From: Marinilongibacter aquaticus | GTDB lineage: Bacteria > Bacteroidota > Bacteroidia > Cytophagales > Spirosomataceae | Assembly (NCBI RefSeq): GCF_020149935.1 | Contig: NZ_CP083757.1 | Location: 992,001 to 1,056,000, forward strand | Length of the DNA: 64,000 nucleotides | Reading direction: 5' to 3' | Part shown: piece after piece, positions 8,915-17,450 of the stretch | How positions within the stretch are numbered: position 1 is the first letter of the stretch | Layout of the letters: each line of letters begins with the position of its first letter | The notes under the pieces: generated by a model | The model's database searches: none | What the model saw: only the letters and a program-made list of their open reading frames with translations | What the model was told of the DNA's origin: nothing | Program-made: the position numbers and the translations under genes

Positions 8915-9382
8915 TTATAGTTGGTTTTCGAGGGTATGTTTTTCTTGGGGCGACAACTGAAGAAAAAGAGCTATCTTTTCTTTCGAAGGTACACCGATGA
9001 TCATCACAATAATTACAGCCAAGGCAATGAATAAAAATTGGGCCTCGCCCGTGAACAGGGCCGCAACAACAGCCACGGTAGCCGGTAGTTCTTGCATGGC
9101 CATTTTTAGAATAAATGCCTTTTGAAATCCGCTTAACTTCTCTTTCAAATTCTTCACTTTCCAGAGTTTTTTCACCTGCCGATTGAAATAGAATGAAGAA
9201 AACAAAATGCCCACCAAAATGGCAATGGGCAGCACAAACTGAAAAGTCGACATTGTATCCGGCTGCAAAGCCATTTGTTCGCCTTTCAAAATGTAATACA
9301 CTGCAGCGGCGGCCAGAAACAAAGCCAAAGGGATGCTGTACGCCACCATTTTAAATTTCCTGTAATTGAAATCTCCGTTCAT
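8915..9382 (-). CDS. Small four-helix membrane protein of unknown function
   Basis: A 155-residue protein I do not recognise. About four hydrophobic stretches are visible (roughly residues 12-30, 47-65, 98-112 and 115-132), so it is probably an inner-membrane protein. A basic loop (NRQVKKLWKVKNLKEK) lies between helices two and three. Its ATG overlaps the stop of the LD-carboxypeptidase gene by four bases (9379-9382), which implies translational coupling. A link with wall recycling is suggested only by this neighbourhood. Confidence 0.7.
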   Translation of the reverse strand: MNGDFNYRKFKMVAYSIPLALFLAAAAVYYILKGEQMALQPDTMSTFQFVLPIAILVGILFSSFYFNRQVKKLWKVKNLKEKLSGFQKAFILKMAMQELPATVAVVAALFTGEAQFLFIALAVIIVMIIGVPSKEKIALFLQLSPQEKHTLENQL

Positions 9383-10287
9383 TCTTTTGTTTTTAATTTA
9401 ACACCATTGGTTTCTACCGTCAATTCCATGAGTTCGCCGCAACGTATAGCCCTGTTTTCCTTATCGTGCCCGATTGGGAAATCGAAAGCAAGGGGATATG
9501 CAAATTCAGCCGTATGCGAAGCAATGATTTCATTGGCATCTTGTCCAAAATAGCTTCCGTTTTCTCGCGAATTGGAAAACTGCCCCACCAACAGTCCCGC
9601 CAAATTATCGAGCTTACCCGCCCTTTTCAGCTGTACCATCATGCGGTCAATATTGTAATAATATTCGTCAATATCTTCGATAAAAAGAATACGCCCATCG
9701 AAATTCAAATCACTTTTTGAACCCACGTTGTGACAGAGCAAACAAAGGTTTCCACCAATAATCTGGCCTTCTGCAAACCCCAAACGGTTGAATTCATGCG
9801 GCTTTTCTGTATACGACAGTGCTTCGCCAAACAGAGCCGCCCGTAGAGAATCGGAAGAAAATGCGTCGTTGTTCAGGGTTACCATCATAGGGCCATGAAT
9901 GGATTGAATCCCCAAAGACTGAATTTTTTGGTGCATCACCGTGATATCGGAAAAACCCACCAACCATTTGGGCTGCTTTTGAAAGCCCCTCCAATCGATT
10001 TGATCCACAATTCTCGAAGAGCCATAACCACCTCGCCCCGCTACTATCGCCTTTATTTCGGGATTGTCCAACATCGCTTGGAGGTCGCTCAGCCTTTGCT
10101 CGTCGGTTCCTGCAAAATTGAAATGCTCGGCAAACAAATGCTGTCCTTCTTCAATTTCGAGGCCCCAGTTCTGCTCAATGAAAAGCTTTCCATTTTCATA
10201 TCTTTCTTTGTCCAACCGCGAAGCCATCGAAATTACTCCAATACGATCGCCCTTTCTTAAAAAAGGGCTTTGTCTCAATCCCATCAT
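9379..10287 (-). CDS. ldcA: LD-carboxypeptidase (peptidase family S66)
   Basis: A 302-residue S66 peptidase, the usual LdcA length. It removes the terminal D-alanine from murein tetrapeptides during cell-wall recycling, normally in the cytoplasm; no signal peptide is present, in agreement. The catalytic residues are visible: Ser113 in GFSD, Glu204 in LFIED and His274 in IGHDKENRA. The conserved VAGRGGYGSSRIVDQIDW segment lies at 82-99. Two ATGs begin the frame (MMGL); either could serve. The gene heads a coupled run with the membrane protein and the NTF2-like gene, 25 bp downstream of the Kir channel gene. Confidence 0.9.
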   Translation of the reverse strand: MMGLRQSPFLRKGDRIGVISMASRLDKERYENGKLFIEQNWGLEIEEGQHLFAEHFNFAGTDEQRLSDLQAMLDNPEIKAIVAGRGGYGSSRIVDQIDWRGFQKQPKWLVGFSDITVMHQKIQSLGIQSIHGPMMVTLNNDAFSSDSLRAALFGEALSYTEKPHEFNRLGFAEGQIIGGNLCLLCHNVGSKSDLNFDGRILFIEDIDEYYYNIDRMMVQLKRAGKLDNLAGLLVGQFSNSRENGSYFGQDANEIIASHTAEFAYPLAFDFPIGHDKENRAIRCGELMELTVETNGVKLKTKE

Positions 10288-10312
10288 GAAGCCAAAAATA
10301 ATGCAATATTGA

Positions 10313-11281
10313 TTACTTATTCAATTGGGCGGGCACGTATTCCCCTATTTTTCCTAAATCGAGTACGTATCTGCTGCCTTCTACGTCTATGGCGGAAACA
10401 AATTTTGCTCCCCAAACCAGTTCATTGTACAGGTATGACTTTCGTGTATGTATAGGATCAGACATGGTGTCGTTCGTGCCCTCAATCGAAATCAAGAATT
10501 CGCCATCAGATTCCCGGAGGCTTTCTTCTGTTTCGCCAAAAAGTACAGAATCCTTGGTAATGGGGTGCACGATTGTCCAAGAAGTAGCCAAATACTTCAC
10601 CCTTTCTCTTTCCAAATCCAAAGAATAATAGCGTCGAATCAGCTCCCCGTCTTCAAGTTCATTTCGCGTGAACATGATGCGTACCTGTACATCAAAAACC
10701 TGATTGCTGCGTTCGTTTGCAACCCGAAACATCAATCCGTTGATATCGAAATAAGGGGCGATCAAGGCGTTTTCTGACCAACGGATCTTGGGTGAAGGCC
10801 TCGAAAAACGGCCATACAGCAAGCCGGTCATCAGAGCGAAAGACATCAAACCGAAAAGAGCTTCGAAGGCGGCCACAAAATTGGTCAAGTAGCCGTCGGG
10901 ACTGATTGTACCATAGCCTACTGTGGTCATGGTTTGTGTAGAAAAGAAAAATGCCTGCCAATACGGGCTTATCCCGTTTGAAATGGAAATGCCCTCCAAA
11001 TGTTGCAAACCGATGGCCACATACAATTCGGCAAACACCATGTTGATCAAAAAGTAAAAGCTGAAAATCAGTACGCCGAATTTCAACCAATGCAATTCAA
11101 TCAGGCGATGGTAGACATTCCAATAAGCATCGAAAGACTGATGCATTTTCTTGACATTGAAACGCCCATCCGATTCCAGCATTCTGGCCTTTTTGCTGGT
11201 GGCTTTTGTGCCAAAGCCGCTGTCTTCGCGGTTGTGTTCCTTCTCTACAAGATTCCATTTCCTTTTCTGGGATTCAGCCAT
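10313..11281 (-). CDS. Inward-rectifier (KirBac-type) potassium channel
   Basis: A 322-residue bacterial Kir channel. A slide-helix region (about 44-62) precedes TM1 (67-90). The pore loop has the potassium filter TVGYG at 120-124, and TM2 lies at about 135-156 (FALMTGLLYGRFSRP, with the basic junction). The Kir immunoglobulin-like cytoplasmic domain fills 160-300. In KirBac proteins this domain gates potassium flow in response to lipids, ligands or pH. The length and the filter are intact, so it should be functional. It lies just upstream of the LD-carboxypeptidase gene on the same strand, with no obvious functional link. Confidence 0.92.
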   Translation of the reverse strand: MAESQKRKWNLVEKEHNREDSGFGTKATSKKARMLESDGRFNVKKMHQSFDAYWNVYHRLIELHWLKFGVLIFSFYFLINMVFAELYVAIGLQHLEGISISNGISPYWQAFFFSTQTMTTVGYGTISPDGYLTNFVAAFEALFGLMSFALMTGLLYGRFSRPSPKIRWSENALIAPYFDINGLMFRVANERSNQVFDVQVRIMFTRNELEDGELIRRYYSLDLERERVKYLATSWTIVHPITKDSVLFGETEESLRESDGEFLISIEGTNDTMSDPIHTRKSYLYNELVWGAKFVSAIDVEGSRYVLDLGKIGEYVPAQLNK

Positions 11282-11368
11282 TTCATCGAAAGTTTATTCA
11301 TTACCAAATGGTTTGATTTTGCCAAACTTCCACTAAAATAAGTAAATCGCTGAAAGTACTGGAGGCTG

Positions 11369-11671
11369 TCAGATGAAAACGACTTCTTCGACAATATTTT
11401 TTTGCATTTCCTGATTGATAAGCCTTATCATGTGCGATTTGGCCATCAATAATTCTTGCCGAAGCGGGGAGGATGAAATTTTGAGGAAAAGTGTGTGTTC
11501 ACGAATGAATATCTTTTCCGTTCGTGAGGCAATCGTACGGCCCATAATCTTTTCCCAAGAAGCAATCAGGTTGGCCTCAGAGTATTTCGTCTGCAGGTTG
11601 AAAGAGTCTAAAAAAGACTGCATAGCATCCTTTATGCTTATGGTTTTTGTATGTCTGTTTTTTGTGTTCAA
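11369..11671 (-). CDS. DUF721 (DciA-like) protein
   Basis: A 100-residue DUF721 protein. Bacteroidota homologues are often found near replication genes, and the family includes DciA, a loader of the DnaB helicase. The SWEKIMGRTIASRTEKIFIR segment followed by LFLKISSSPLRQELLM is the family core; the N-terminal helix precedes it. It is isolated from the yajC cluster by a terminator at 11714-11739, so it needs its own promoter in the short 11672-11713 gap. The DciA-like role is inferred from family membership only. Confidence 0.82.
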   Translation of the reverse strand: MNTKNRHTKTISIKDAMQSFLDSFNLQTKYSEANLIASWEKIMGRTIASRTEKIFIREHTLFLKISSSPLRQELLMAKSHMIRLINQEMQKNIVEEVVFI

Positions 11672-11713
11672 GAGCCTGAATTTGCTATGAATTTACGAAA
11701 AAGAAATAAAAAA

Positions 11714-11739
11714 GCACCTGCTCGATGAAAAGCAGGTGC
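11714..11739 (-). terminator. Terminator after yajC
   Basis: Perfect 9-bp arms GCACCTGCT (11714-11722) and AGCAGGTGC (11731-11739) with an 8-base loop. Read on the minus strand the stem is followed by TTTTTTATTTC. It closes the nusB-ytxH-DUF1573-yajC transcript. Confidence 0.85.
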
Positions 11740-11758
11740 ATCAATTTCTAGTTTTTAT

Positions 11759-12040
11759 CTACTGTTTACGGGCAATCGCACTTTTGTCAAAACGCAATCT
11801 TGCCGCACCGCCCGTTGCGATGGTCACGGTAGTTTCATCAGTGGCTACAACTTTACCGTGAAGGCCTCCCGCAGTGACTACCTCGTCGCCTGCATTCAAC
11901 TCATTCACCATTTTTTGTTGTTCTTTTTGTTTTTTCTGCTGCGGTCTGATCATGAAGAAATACATCACCACGAACATACCAACCATCAAAATCAGAAAGC
12001 TGAAGTTTCCTCCACCAGCACCTGCTTGTAACAATATCAT
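11759..12040 (-). CDS. yajC: Preprotein translocase subunit YajC
   Basis: A 93-residue YajC, the small inner-membrane partner of SecDF in protein export. One transmembrane segment (about 13-31, FSFLILMVGMFVVMYFFMI) is followed by the family signature RPQQKKQKEQQKMVNELNAG and the GDEVVTAGGLHGKVVATD beta region. Length and architecture are typical. It is the last gene of the cluster, 22 bp after the DUF1573 gene and followed by a strong terminator. Confidence 0.95.
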   Translation of the reverse strand: MILLQAGAGGGNFSFLILMVGMFVVMYFFMIRPQQKKQKEQQKMVNELNAGDEVVTAGGLHGKVVATDETTVTIATGGAARLRFDKSAIARKQ

Positions 12041-12062
12041 TTTCTTGTAATTTAACTTATGT

Positions 12063-12509
12063 TTACTCTGTTTCAGATTTGGGTTTTACCGAAGCCGTAA
12101 AAGACAGGTTCAGTATATTGTTTTCCGCATTGGAAAGTACGTTGATTGTTTTGTGATTCTGCCCAGACTTGCCTGTGCTGTTGAATTCAATTACAATTTC
12201 GTCTTCCATTCCCACACCGATCGGTTTGGCCGGTTTCGAAGCCACCGTACAACCGCAGGATACGTTTACTGCCGTAATCTGCACGGGATCGGTTCCTGTA
12301 TTTTTGAATTTGAATGCGTGTTTTACTTTGTCGCCTTCTACGATATCGCCAAAATCAAATTTGGTTTCTTCGAAATAAAGGCGGCCACTGCCTACTTTGT
12401 CATTGGCCACCATGCCTTCAGGCATATCTTCGGCATTCGATTTAGCACCAGACTGGCAGGCCAAGCTCAAGACGGCCATCAGGCCAAAGAGAAAAGTTTT
12501 CGTTTTCAT
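12063..12509 (-). CDS. DUF1573 lipoprotein
   Basis: A 148-residue DUF1573 protein: an Ig-like beta-sandwich of the ASPM-SPD-2-Hydin kind, common in Bacteroidota envelopes and of unknown function. A lipobox (LSLAC, Cys18) predicts lipid anchoring. The family core is visible as KFDFGDIVEGDKVKHAFKFK, then VSCGCTVASKPAKPIG (the conserved CGC) and the closing strand region. It is located between ytxH and yajC, an arrangement common in this phylum. Confidence 0.88.
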   Translation of the reverse strand: MKTKTFLFGLMAVLSLACQSGAKSNAEDMPEGMVANDKVGSGRLYFEETKFDFGDIVEGDKVKHAFKFKNTGTDPVQITAVNVSCGCTVASKPAKPIGVGMEDEIVIEFNSTGKSGQNHKTINVLSNAENNILNLSFTASVKPKSETE

Positions 12510-12516
12510 TGCTTAA

Positions 12517-12846
12517 TTATCCTTTCGATTTAATTTCCGCCATTAGGTTTTCGACATCTTCCAAAAGTCGCTCGGCCTTAGCTCTCGCTTCGTTTACCAC
12601 TTTCTTCCCTTCGGCTTTTGCTTTGCTGTCTACATTCTCTCCGCCCGCTATTTTCATGGCCACCTCGTCGCCACGTTCTACAATTTCATTGATAAAGTCT
12701 TCCAACTGTTGACGATAGCCGTTCAACCTTTCGGCTAATTTGTCGCGTGTCACCTCTCCTTTCTCTGGAGCGTACAATACGCCAATTGCGGCACCTGCGG
12801 CCAAACCTGTCAGAAAAGAGAGAAATGATTTTGATGAACTGCTCAT
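12517..12846 (-). CDS. YtxH-domain protein
   Basis: A 109-residue YtxH/gas-vesicle-like protein. A short hydrophobic, glycine-rich N-terminus (SFLTGLAAGAAIGVLYAPEK, residues 8-27) is followed by the family mark PEKGEVTRDKL and a long charged amphipathic helix. Members are membrane-associated and often linked to stress responses, without a defined biochemical role. It lies 7 bp upstream of the DUF1573 gene in the nusB cluster. Confidence 0.85.
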   Translation of the reverse strand: MSSSSKSFLSFLTGLAAGAAIGVLYAPEKGEVTRDKLAERLNGYRQQLEDFINEIVERGDEVAMKIAGGENVDSKAKAEGKKVVNEARAKAERLLEDVENLMAEIKSKG

Positions 12847-12904
12847 ATCTTTTTGAATTTTGTCTTAAAATTATCTGAAATCGCTTTCTTGATCAAAGAA
12901 AAGC

Positions 12905-14044
12905 TTACTTATTGTCCAACATTCCTCGACCAGACTTCCGAATTCGGCCATCGGCCAGCATTTCTTTCGAAAGTTTGTCCAAGACCCCATTCAAGAACAC
13001 GCCACTTTTCGGTGTACTGTACATCTTGGCTATTTCTATAATTTCGTTTATTGTCACCTTCACAGGGATCGATGAAAATTCTTGAAACTCGACCAATGCC
13101 ATGTACAACAGGATCTTGTCCATATCGGCGATGCGTTCGTACTCCCAGTTTTTCAGTTTGGGCAAAACCCACTGTACGTATTCATCTTGCCGATTCACGG
13201 TCTCTTTGAAAAGAGTACGCAAGAATTCCCGGCGTTCCAACCACTCGTCGTTGGCCTTTGCTATTGATAACGCACCATCTTCTTGATAATTTTGGAAAGT
13301 GTGCGAAACCATAGCCCGCAAGGTATCTTTGTCTTCTGTCCAATAAATATGATACTGTTCGAAAAATGATGTGGCCACTTCGTGCTTCAAGAAAACATTC
13401 TTGACGATGTATTTGATCAAGGCAACCTCTTCCTCAACCGTGTGGTTCACCTTCTCGCAATATTCGGTGTAGCGGGCGTTGCCCACAAAAGCTTTGTTGT
13501 ACAATTCGCGAACAAAGTCCTTCTCGTCCTCCCAGCTGCAATCCATACGTAAAGCCTGGACTTCAAAATCTTTGTCGGCTTCCAACTCTTGAAGAAGTTT
13601 CAAATCGGACAGGCGGCTTTTGCCTTCGTGGTTTTTATCGCTTTTCGACAAATCGGCCAAAACCAAATAAAGGTTGAGTAGTTTGAAATAAATTTCGAAA
13701 ACCTTGTCAGCCTCTTTCAAACTGCGGAGCCCGATTTGCTCGAAATCCGCTCTGTTTTTTGTGGTGCAATATTGCTTGGCCGATCGTACAGCGTCTTTCA
13801 CTTCTGCAGGAGCAGAGAAATCTTCCTCAGAAGGCTTTACCGCGAATTCTTCGTGTAGCAAATGAATACCCAACTTTGCCAGCCCTTTCAATTTTGTGCG
13901 ATCTTGCACTTCCATCGAATTGAGATCAGGAGCGAAATGCTCTTCGATCATTTCTTCTGCAAGTAAAAAATTAGCCTTTTTCGCCTGCTCATAAGCATAT
14001 AAGGACTGCATGGCCCGAACCCGAATTAGTCTCCTGTTCAGCAT
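12905..14044 (-). CDS. nusB: Transcription antitermination factor NusB (long Bacteroidota form)
   Basis: A 379-residue NusB. Proteobacterial NusB is about 140 residues; Bacteroidota forms carry a long central region. The N-terminal RNA-binding helix is RRLIRVRAMQSLYAYEQ (residues 3-19). The C-terminal NusB helices are at about 295-365 (EYERIADMDKILLYMALVEF, then the VTINEIIEIAKMYSTPKSGV signature). NusB binds boxA RNA with NusE/S10 and promotes rRNA antitermination. It heads the cluster, followed by ytxH after 58 bp. The divergent S41 gene starts 118 bp away. Confidence 0.93.
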   Translation of the reverse strand: MLNRRLIRVRAMQSLYAYEQAKKANFLLAEEMIEEHFAPDLNSMEVQDRTKLKGLAKLGIHLLHEEFAVKPSEEDFSAPAEVKDAVRSAKQYCTTKNRADFEQIGLRSLKEADKVFEIYFKLLNLYLVLADLSKSDKNHEGKSRLSDLKLLQELEADKDFEVQALRMDCSWEDEKDFVRELYNKAFVGNARYTEYCEKVNHTVEEEVALIKYIVKNVFLKHEVATSFFEQYHIYWTEDKDTLRAMVSHTFQNYQEDGALSIAKANDEWLERREFLRTLFKETVNRQDEYVQWVLPKLKNWEYERIADMDKILLYMALVEFQEFSSIPVKVTINEIIEIAKMYSTPKSGVFLNGVLDKLSKEMLADGRIRKSGRGMLDNK

Positions 14045-14162
14045 AGATATTCAAAGAACTTAAATGAGGCCGCAATTTAGTCAAAAGCCCGATCAAAAAA
14101 GAAACAGTTTCGAAAGAATGCCTAATTTGTGGCTTCAAAATGCGATGAATCCAATAAATTAC

Positions 14163-15587
14163 ATGAAGTGTACATTTATTTTCCTAATGGCCCTATACTG
14201 TACCACAGTTTATGCCCAAACCCCACTTTCGAGGGCTCAGGCCAAAGAAGATTTGGATTTTCTTTACAATTCCATGCTGCGAATACACCCCGGATTGTAT
14301 CGGTATCAAGATAGTCTCGCGTATCGCGAATCTTACGAAAAGATCAGGACCTCGCTTCCCGCCGAAATCGATTATTTCGAATTTTTCAAGAAAATCAATC
14401 CCCTCATTTCCCAGATCGAAGACCTGCACACGGGCTACGCCCACAGCAATGCCTGGAAAAATAGACACAAAAACCGAGCCCCTTTTATACTGGGTGAAAT
14501 AGACGGAAAATTTTATGTCACCTACTCGGCCAGTGCAGACAGCAGTTTTGTCCGCGGCCTTCAGGTGCTACAGATCGATTCAATACCCATAGAAGATTGC
14601 CTGAAAGAACTGGAAAAACACATGGGCATCGACATGAACAACCAAAGGGCCAAAAGGCTTTATGCCCTGCATTCTTTCCCGGGTCTTTATGCTAAATACA
14701 TTTCGGCAAAAGACAGCATACAGGTTTTGGCCAAATCGGTGAAAAAGGATTCACTGATCAACTTTACATTGGCCAATATCCCTCAAAAGGATTTCATGCC
14801 CACTTTGCTGAAAAAGTACCCAAACAAACGGAGAAAAAACCTGAGCTACGCGAGGATAGACAGCAGCTTACATTTGGGAAAGCTTGACATCAGCAGCTTT
14901 GTTTATAAAAAATTCCCCTTGGATTTTGCCCAATTGGCATTCAAGAAAAAACTGAAACAAAATTTTAAACACATAAAAAAGGACAGTCTGGAATCGCTCA
15001 TCATCGATTTGCGGGGCAATGGCGGCGGTTTTGTACCCAATGTGAAAAGACTGCTTCATTTTGTGGCTCCCGAACCGTATATGCTGCTCGACACGATGTC
15101 GTTTAAACGAGACGCATTTGCCAAAATATTCCCACCCGCTTTTCCTTTAAAACCTGTATTCGGACTGGCCTATTTCAACAAAAAGAATGCAACTTCGCGG
15201 TATCATCTTTACAAAAAAAGAAAACAACTCTCGAAACATGCTTTCCGAGGGAAGCTTTATGTGCTAGTCGACGCCAACGTATATTCAGCAGGGGTAATGA
15301 CGATCAGCCTGCTTCAAGACATGCAAAGGGCTACTTTCGTGGGTACGCCACCGGCAGGTGCCAGTTGGGGAAGCTATGCAGGGCAATGGTACGATCGCAA
15401 ATTACCCAACAGCCGTATCCGTATTCACATCCCAGAATTCAAACTCGTACACGCCATTCGGCAGCATGCATCGCCTACTGATTTTCTCGTTCCCGATCTC
15501 CCGGTGAAAAGCACAATAGACGATTTCGAAAACGACCGCGACTGTTTTATAGATCGCGTCAAATCGGAGCTCAGGTCAAATCAATAA
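14163..15587 (+). CDS. Secreted S41-family peptidase
   Basis: A 474-residue S41 (C-terminal processing peptidase-like) serine peptidase. The ATG at 14163 gives a clean signal peptide (MKCTFIFLMALYCTTVYAQ); an upstream ATG at 14064 only adds a non-signal leader. The substrate-site segment IIDLRGNGGGF precedes the nucleophile Ser375 in ANVYSAGVM, with the helix carrying it following. No clear PDZ domain is seen, which fits the periplasmic or secreted S41 subgroup of Bacteroidota with unknown substrates. Its last 17 bases overlap the 3' end of the convergent nagA gene, so no terminator separates them. Confidence 0.82.
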   Translation: MKCTFIFLMALYCTTVYAQTPLSRAQAKEDLDFLYNSMLRIHPGLYRYQDSLAYRESYEKIRTSLPAEIDYFEFFKKINPLISQIEDLHTGYAHSNAWKNRHKNRAPFILGEIDGKFYVTYSASADSSFVRGLQVLQIDSIPIEDCLKELEKHMGIDMNNQRAKRLYALHSFPGLYAKYISAKDSIQVLAKSVKKDSLINFTLANIPQKDFMPTLLKKYPNKRRKNLSYARIDSSLHLGKLDISSFVYKKFPLDFAQLAFKKKLKQNFKHIKKDSLESLIIDLRGNGGGFVPNVKRLLHFVAPEPYMLLDTMSFKRDAFAKIFPPAFPLKPVFGLAYFNKKNATSRYHLYKKRKQLSKHAFRGKLYVLVDANVYSAGVMTISLLQDMQRATFVGTPPAGASWGSYAGQWYDRKLPNSRIRIHIPEFKLVHAIRQHASPTDFLVPDLPVKSTIDDFENDRDCFIDRVKSELRSNQ

Positions 15588-16677
15588 GCTCACAAGCCTT
15601 CAATTCTTCATCAAACGCCGAAAAACGTGCAGGAAAACCGGGAGCCATATAGCCAATTGCCGCCCCTAAGCCCAATGCTTCGGCAGGCCGACTTGTCGCC
15701 ATTTCCACAGCCGTTTTCAAAGGTACATTCACCTCACTGACCATATTTTTCAGTCCCTCAAAAACACTGATTGCCGAACCCGCCAAGTTACCTTCGGAAT
15801 TCACATATTCGCCATCGATCAATTGGGCATCGAATTCTTCCCATTGAAAGTTTTGTTTCGTACGGCCCAAGAAAAGGGCATCCGAAATAATAAACAGGCG
15901 GTTGGGTTTGGCCTGAAACGCCGCCTTCACAGCACCATAATGCACATGTTTCCCATCGGGAATAATCGGAGCCCACACTTCTTCATTCAAAAAAGTAGCC
16001 CCCACAATCCCCGGTTTCCGATGATGCAGGCCAGACATGGCGTTGTATAAATGGGTGACCAATCTTATGCCCAAACCGAATGCCTGATTGGCCTCTTCGA
16101 AAGTGGCATCGGAATGCCCAAGCGAAAGCTGAATCCCGGATTTTTGTATTTTTTGAATTTGAGATTCAGAAAAAAGCTCGGCGGCCACGGTCCATATTTT
16201 GATCAAATCGGCTCCTCTTTCGAGAATTTCATCAATCTCCCGATCATTGGGTTTTCGCACATATTTCAGCAAGTGAGCACCCCGTTTTTTGGGATTCAGA
16301 TAAGGCCCTTCGAGGTGTAAACCCAAAATTGCGGAGTTGGGCCGCTGGCTCTTGTATTCTCGCAGCACATCCAAACCCTTCAAAATATTTTCATGGCTCG
16401 AAGTGATAAGAGCGGGCAAGACGTATCCCGTACCCGTATGGCGAGAAGCGGTTTCAATATCGTCCAAAGCCCGTGCATCAATGGCTTGTGTAAAATAATG
16501 CTGCTCGCCCCCATTGATATGCGTATCGAAAAAGGCCGGAGCAAGGCAGTCGTACTGAAAAGCATTTCCCAAGGGCTCGTCCACTATCTGAACAATTTTT
16601 CCCTGATCTATAAAAACTCGTTTGTTTTCGAGCAGTTTCTCGCCTGTGAAAACCCGTCGGGCCGACAGTTGTATCAT
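15571..16677 (-). CDS. nagA: N-acetylglucosamine-6-phosphate deacetylase
   Basis: A 368-residue NagA of the amidohydrolase superfamily, normal in length. It deacetylates GlcNAc-6-P to GlcN-6-P in cytoplasmic amino-sugar and murein recycling. The metal and substrate motifs are present in order: HINGG (residues 53-57), HLEGPYLNP, GHSDATFEEA, THLYNAMSGLHHRKPG and the catalytic Asp in IISDALF. No nagB or transporter is adjacent. On the minus strand a stem with a T-rich tail (16714-16743) lies just before the gene and may act in its leader. Its 3' end overlaps the convergent peptidase gene. Confidence 0.93.
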   Translation of the reverse strand: MIQLSARRVFTGEKLLENKRVFIDQGKIVQIVDEPLGNAFQYDCLAPAFFDTHINGGEQHYFTQAIDARALDDIETASRHTGTGYVLPALITSSHENILKGLDVLREYKSQRPNSAILGLHLEGPYLNPKKRGAHLLKYVRKPNDREIDEILERGADLIKIWTVAAELFSESQIQKIQKSGIQLSLGHSDATFEEANQAFGLGIRLVTHLYNAMSGLHHRKPGIVGATFLNEEVWAPIIPDGKHVHYGAVKAAFQAKPNRLFIISDALFLGRTKQNFQWEEFDAQLIDGEYVNSEGNLAGSAISVFEGLKNMVSEVNVPLKTAVEMATSRPAEALGLGAAIGYMAPGFPARFSAFDEELKACELIDLT

Positions 16678-16713
16678 CCTTTCTGAATTGTTTTCTTAAA
16701 CCTATAAAAAAAG

Positions 16714-16742
16714 AAAGAGCTCTCGAAGAACGAGAGCTCTTT
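16714..16742 (-). terminator. Terminator-like stem upstream of nagA
   Basis: Arms AAAGAGCTCTCG (16714-16725) and CGAGAGCTCTTT (16731-16742) are perfectly complementary around a 5-base loop. On the minus strand the stem is followed by CTTTTTTT and then, about 35 bases later, the nagA ATG. On the plus strand only TTTT follows. No minus-strand gene lies upstream for it to end, so it is either a leader attenuator or a barrier to antisense transcription. Confidence 0.6.
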
Positions 16743-16774
16743 TCTGACCCCTAAAATAAACCACTATTTAGGAT

Positions 16775-16800
16775 TCTACGCTTCAAAATAGAAGTGTAGA
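16775..16800. other. Small hairpin in the nagA / secreted-protein gap
   Basis: TCTACGCTTC (16775-16784) and GAAGTGTAGA (16791-16800) pair over 10 positions with one mismatch, loop AAAATA. No T-run follows. It lies in the 289-bp divergent region between nagA and the next gene; role unknown. Confidence 0.35.
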
Positions 16801-16966
16801 CCTTGATATTCAATTAACTGAAAGAGCATCAATAAATTGCATTTGCACAGGATTTATTTTGAATTTGCCATTAACAATCGTTAACAGAGCCGTAATTAAA
16901 CTTCGGAGGAAAGGCCTGCATCTAAGAGGCAAGAAAAAGATTTATACACCTTTTAAAATTACAATT

Positions 16967-17377
16967 ATGAAAAAGTTAATGGCCTTGATCGTTTTCTCTC
17001 TTGTTTCCGTAAGTATAGCAAATGCACAATATTCGAACCGTACCTACGCACGTAACGACCAATACAATTCGCGGTACGCCAGCAAAGCCCGAGGAGGTGC
17101 GGCGGCCGAAATAAACATGTTGCAAAAACAGGCGAGAGAGCGAATAGCCGATGGCATTGTGAGCGGAAGAATTACCGCCAACGAGTCGAAAAACTTGCTG
17201 AGCCTTGCCGAGAAAATTGAATGGAAAGAAAACCAATATATGCGTAACGGTAGACTGACGAACCGTGAGATCAACGAGTTGAAAAAGGACATTCATCATT
17301 TGAACAATTTGATCACTCGAAATTTGAAAGATCATCAAACCTCACCAGTAGACCACAATGCAAGAAGAAGATTTTAG
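16967..17377 (+). CDS. Small secreted protein of unknown function
   Basis: A 136-residue protein I do not recognise. The ATG at 16967 is chosen because it opens a classical signal peptide (MKKLMALIVFSLVSVSIANA, cleavage before QYSN); an ATG at 16859 would bury it. The mature part is very basic. It starts with a Tyr/Arg/Asn-rich stretch (YSNRTYARNDQYNSRYASKA) and continues as a helical region with the pattern ERIADGIVSGRITANESKNL and LTNREINELKKDIHHLNNLI. This may be a pair of short helical hairpins rich in Arg and Asn. A terminator follows directly. Export to the periplasm is likely; the function is unknown. Confidence 0.7.
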   Translation: MKKLMALIVFSLVSVSIANAQYSNRTYARNDQYNSRYASKARGGAAAEINMLQKQARERIADGIVSGRITANESKNLLSLAEKIEWKENQYMRNGRLTNREINELKKDIHHLNNLITRNLKDHQTSPVDHNARRRF

Positions 17378-17420
17378 TTCATTGGATAGAAATGAGTCAT
17401 AGTTTTGAGTAAATGTGGGA

Positions 17421-17450
17421 AAAGGGCCGCTTTTTGAGCGGCCTTTTTTT
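17421..17450 (+). terminator. Terminator after the small secreted protein
   Basis: GGGCCGCT, a TTTTG-type loop, AGCGGCC and then seven T residues: a classical intrinsic terminator 44 bp after the stop codon at 17377. Confidence 0.88.
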
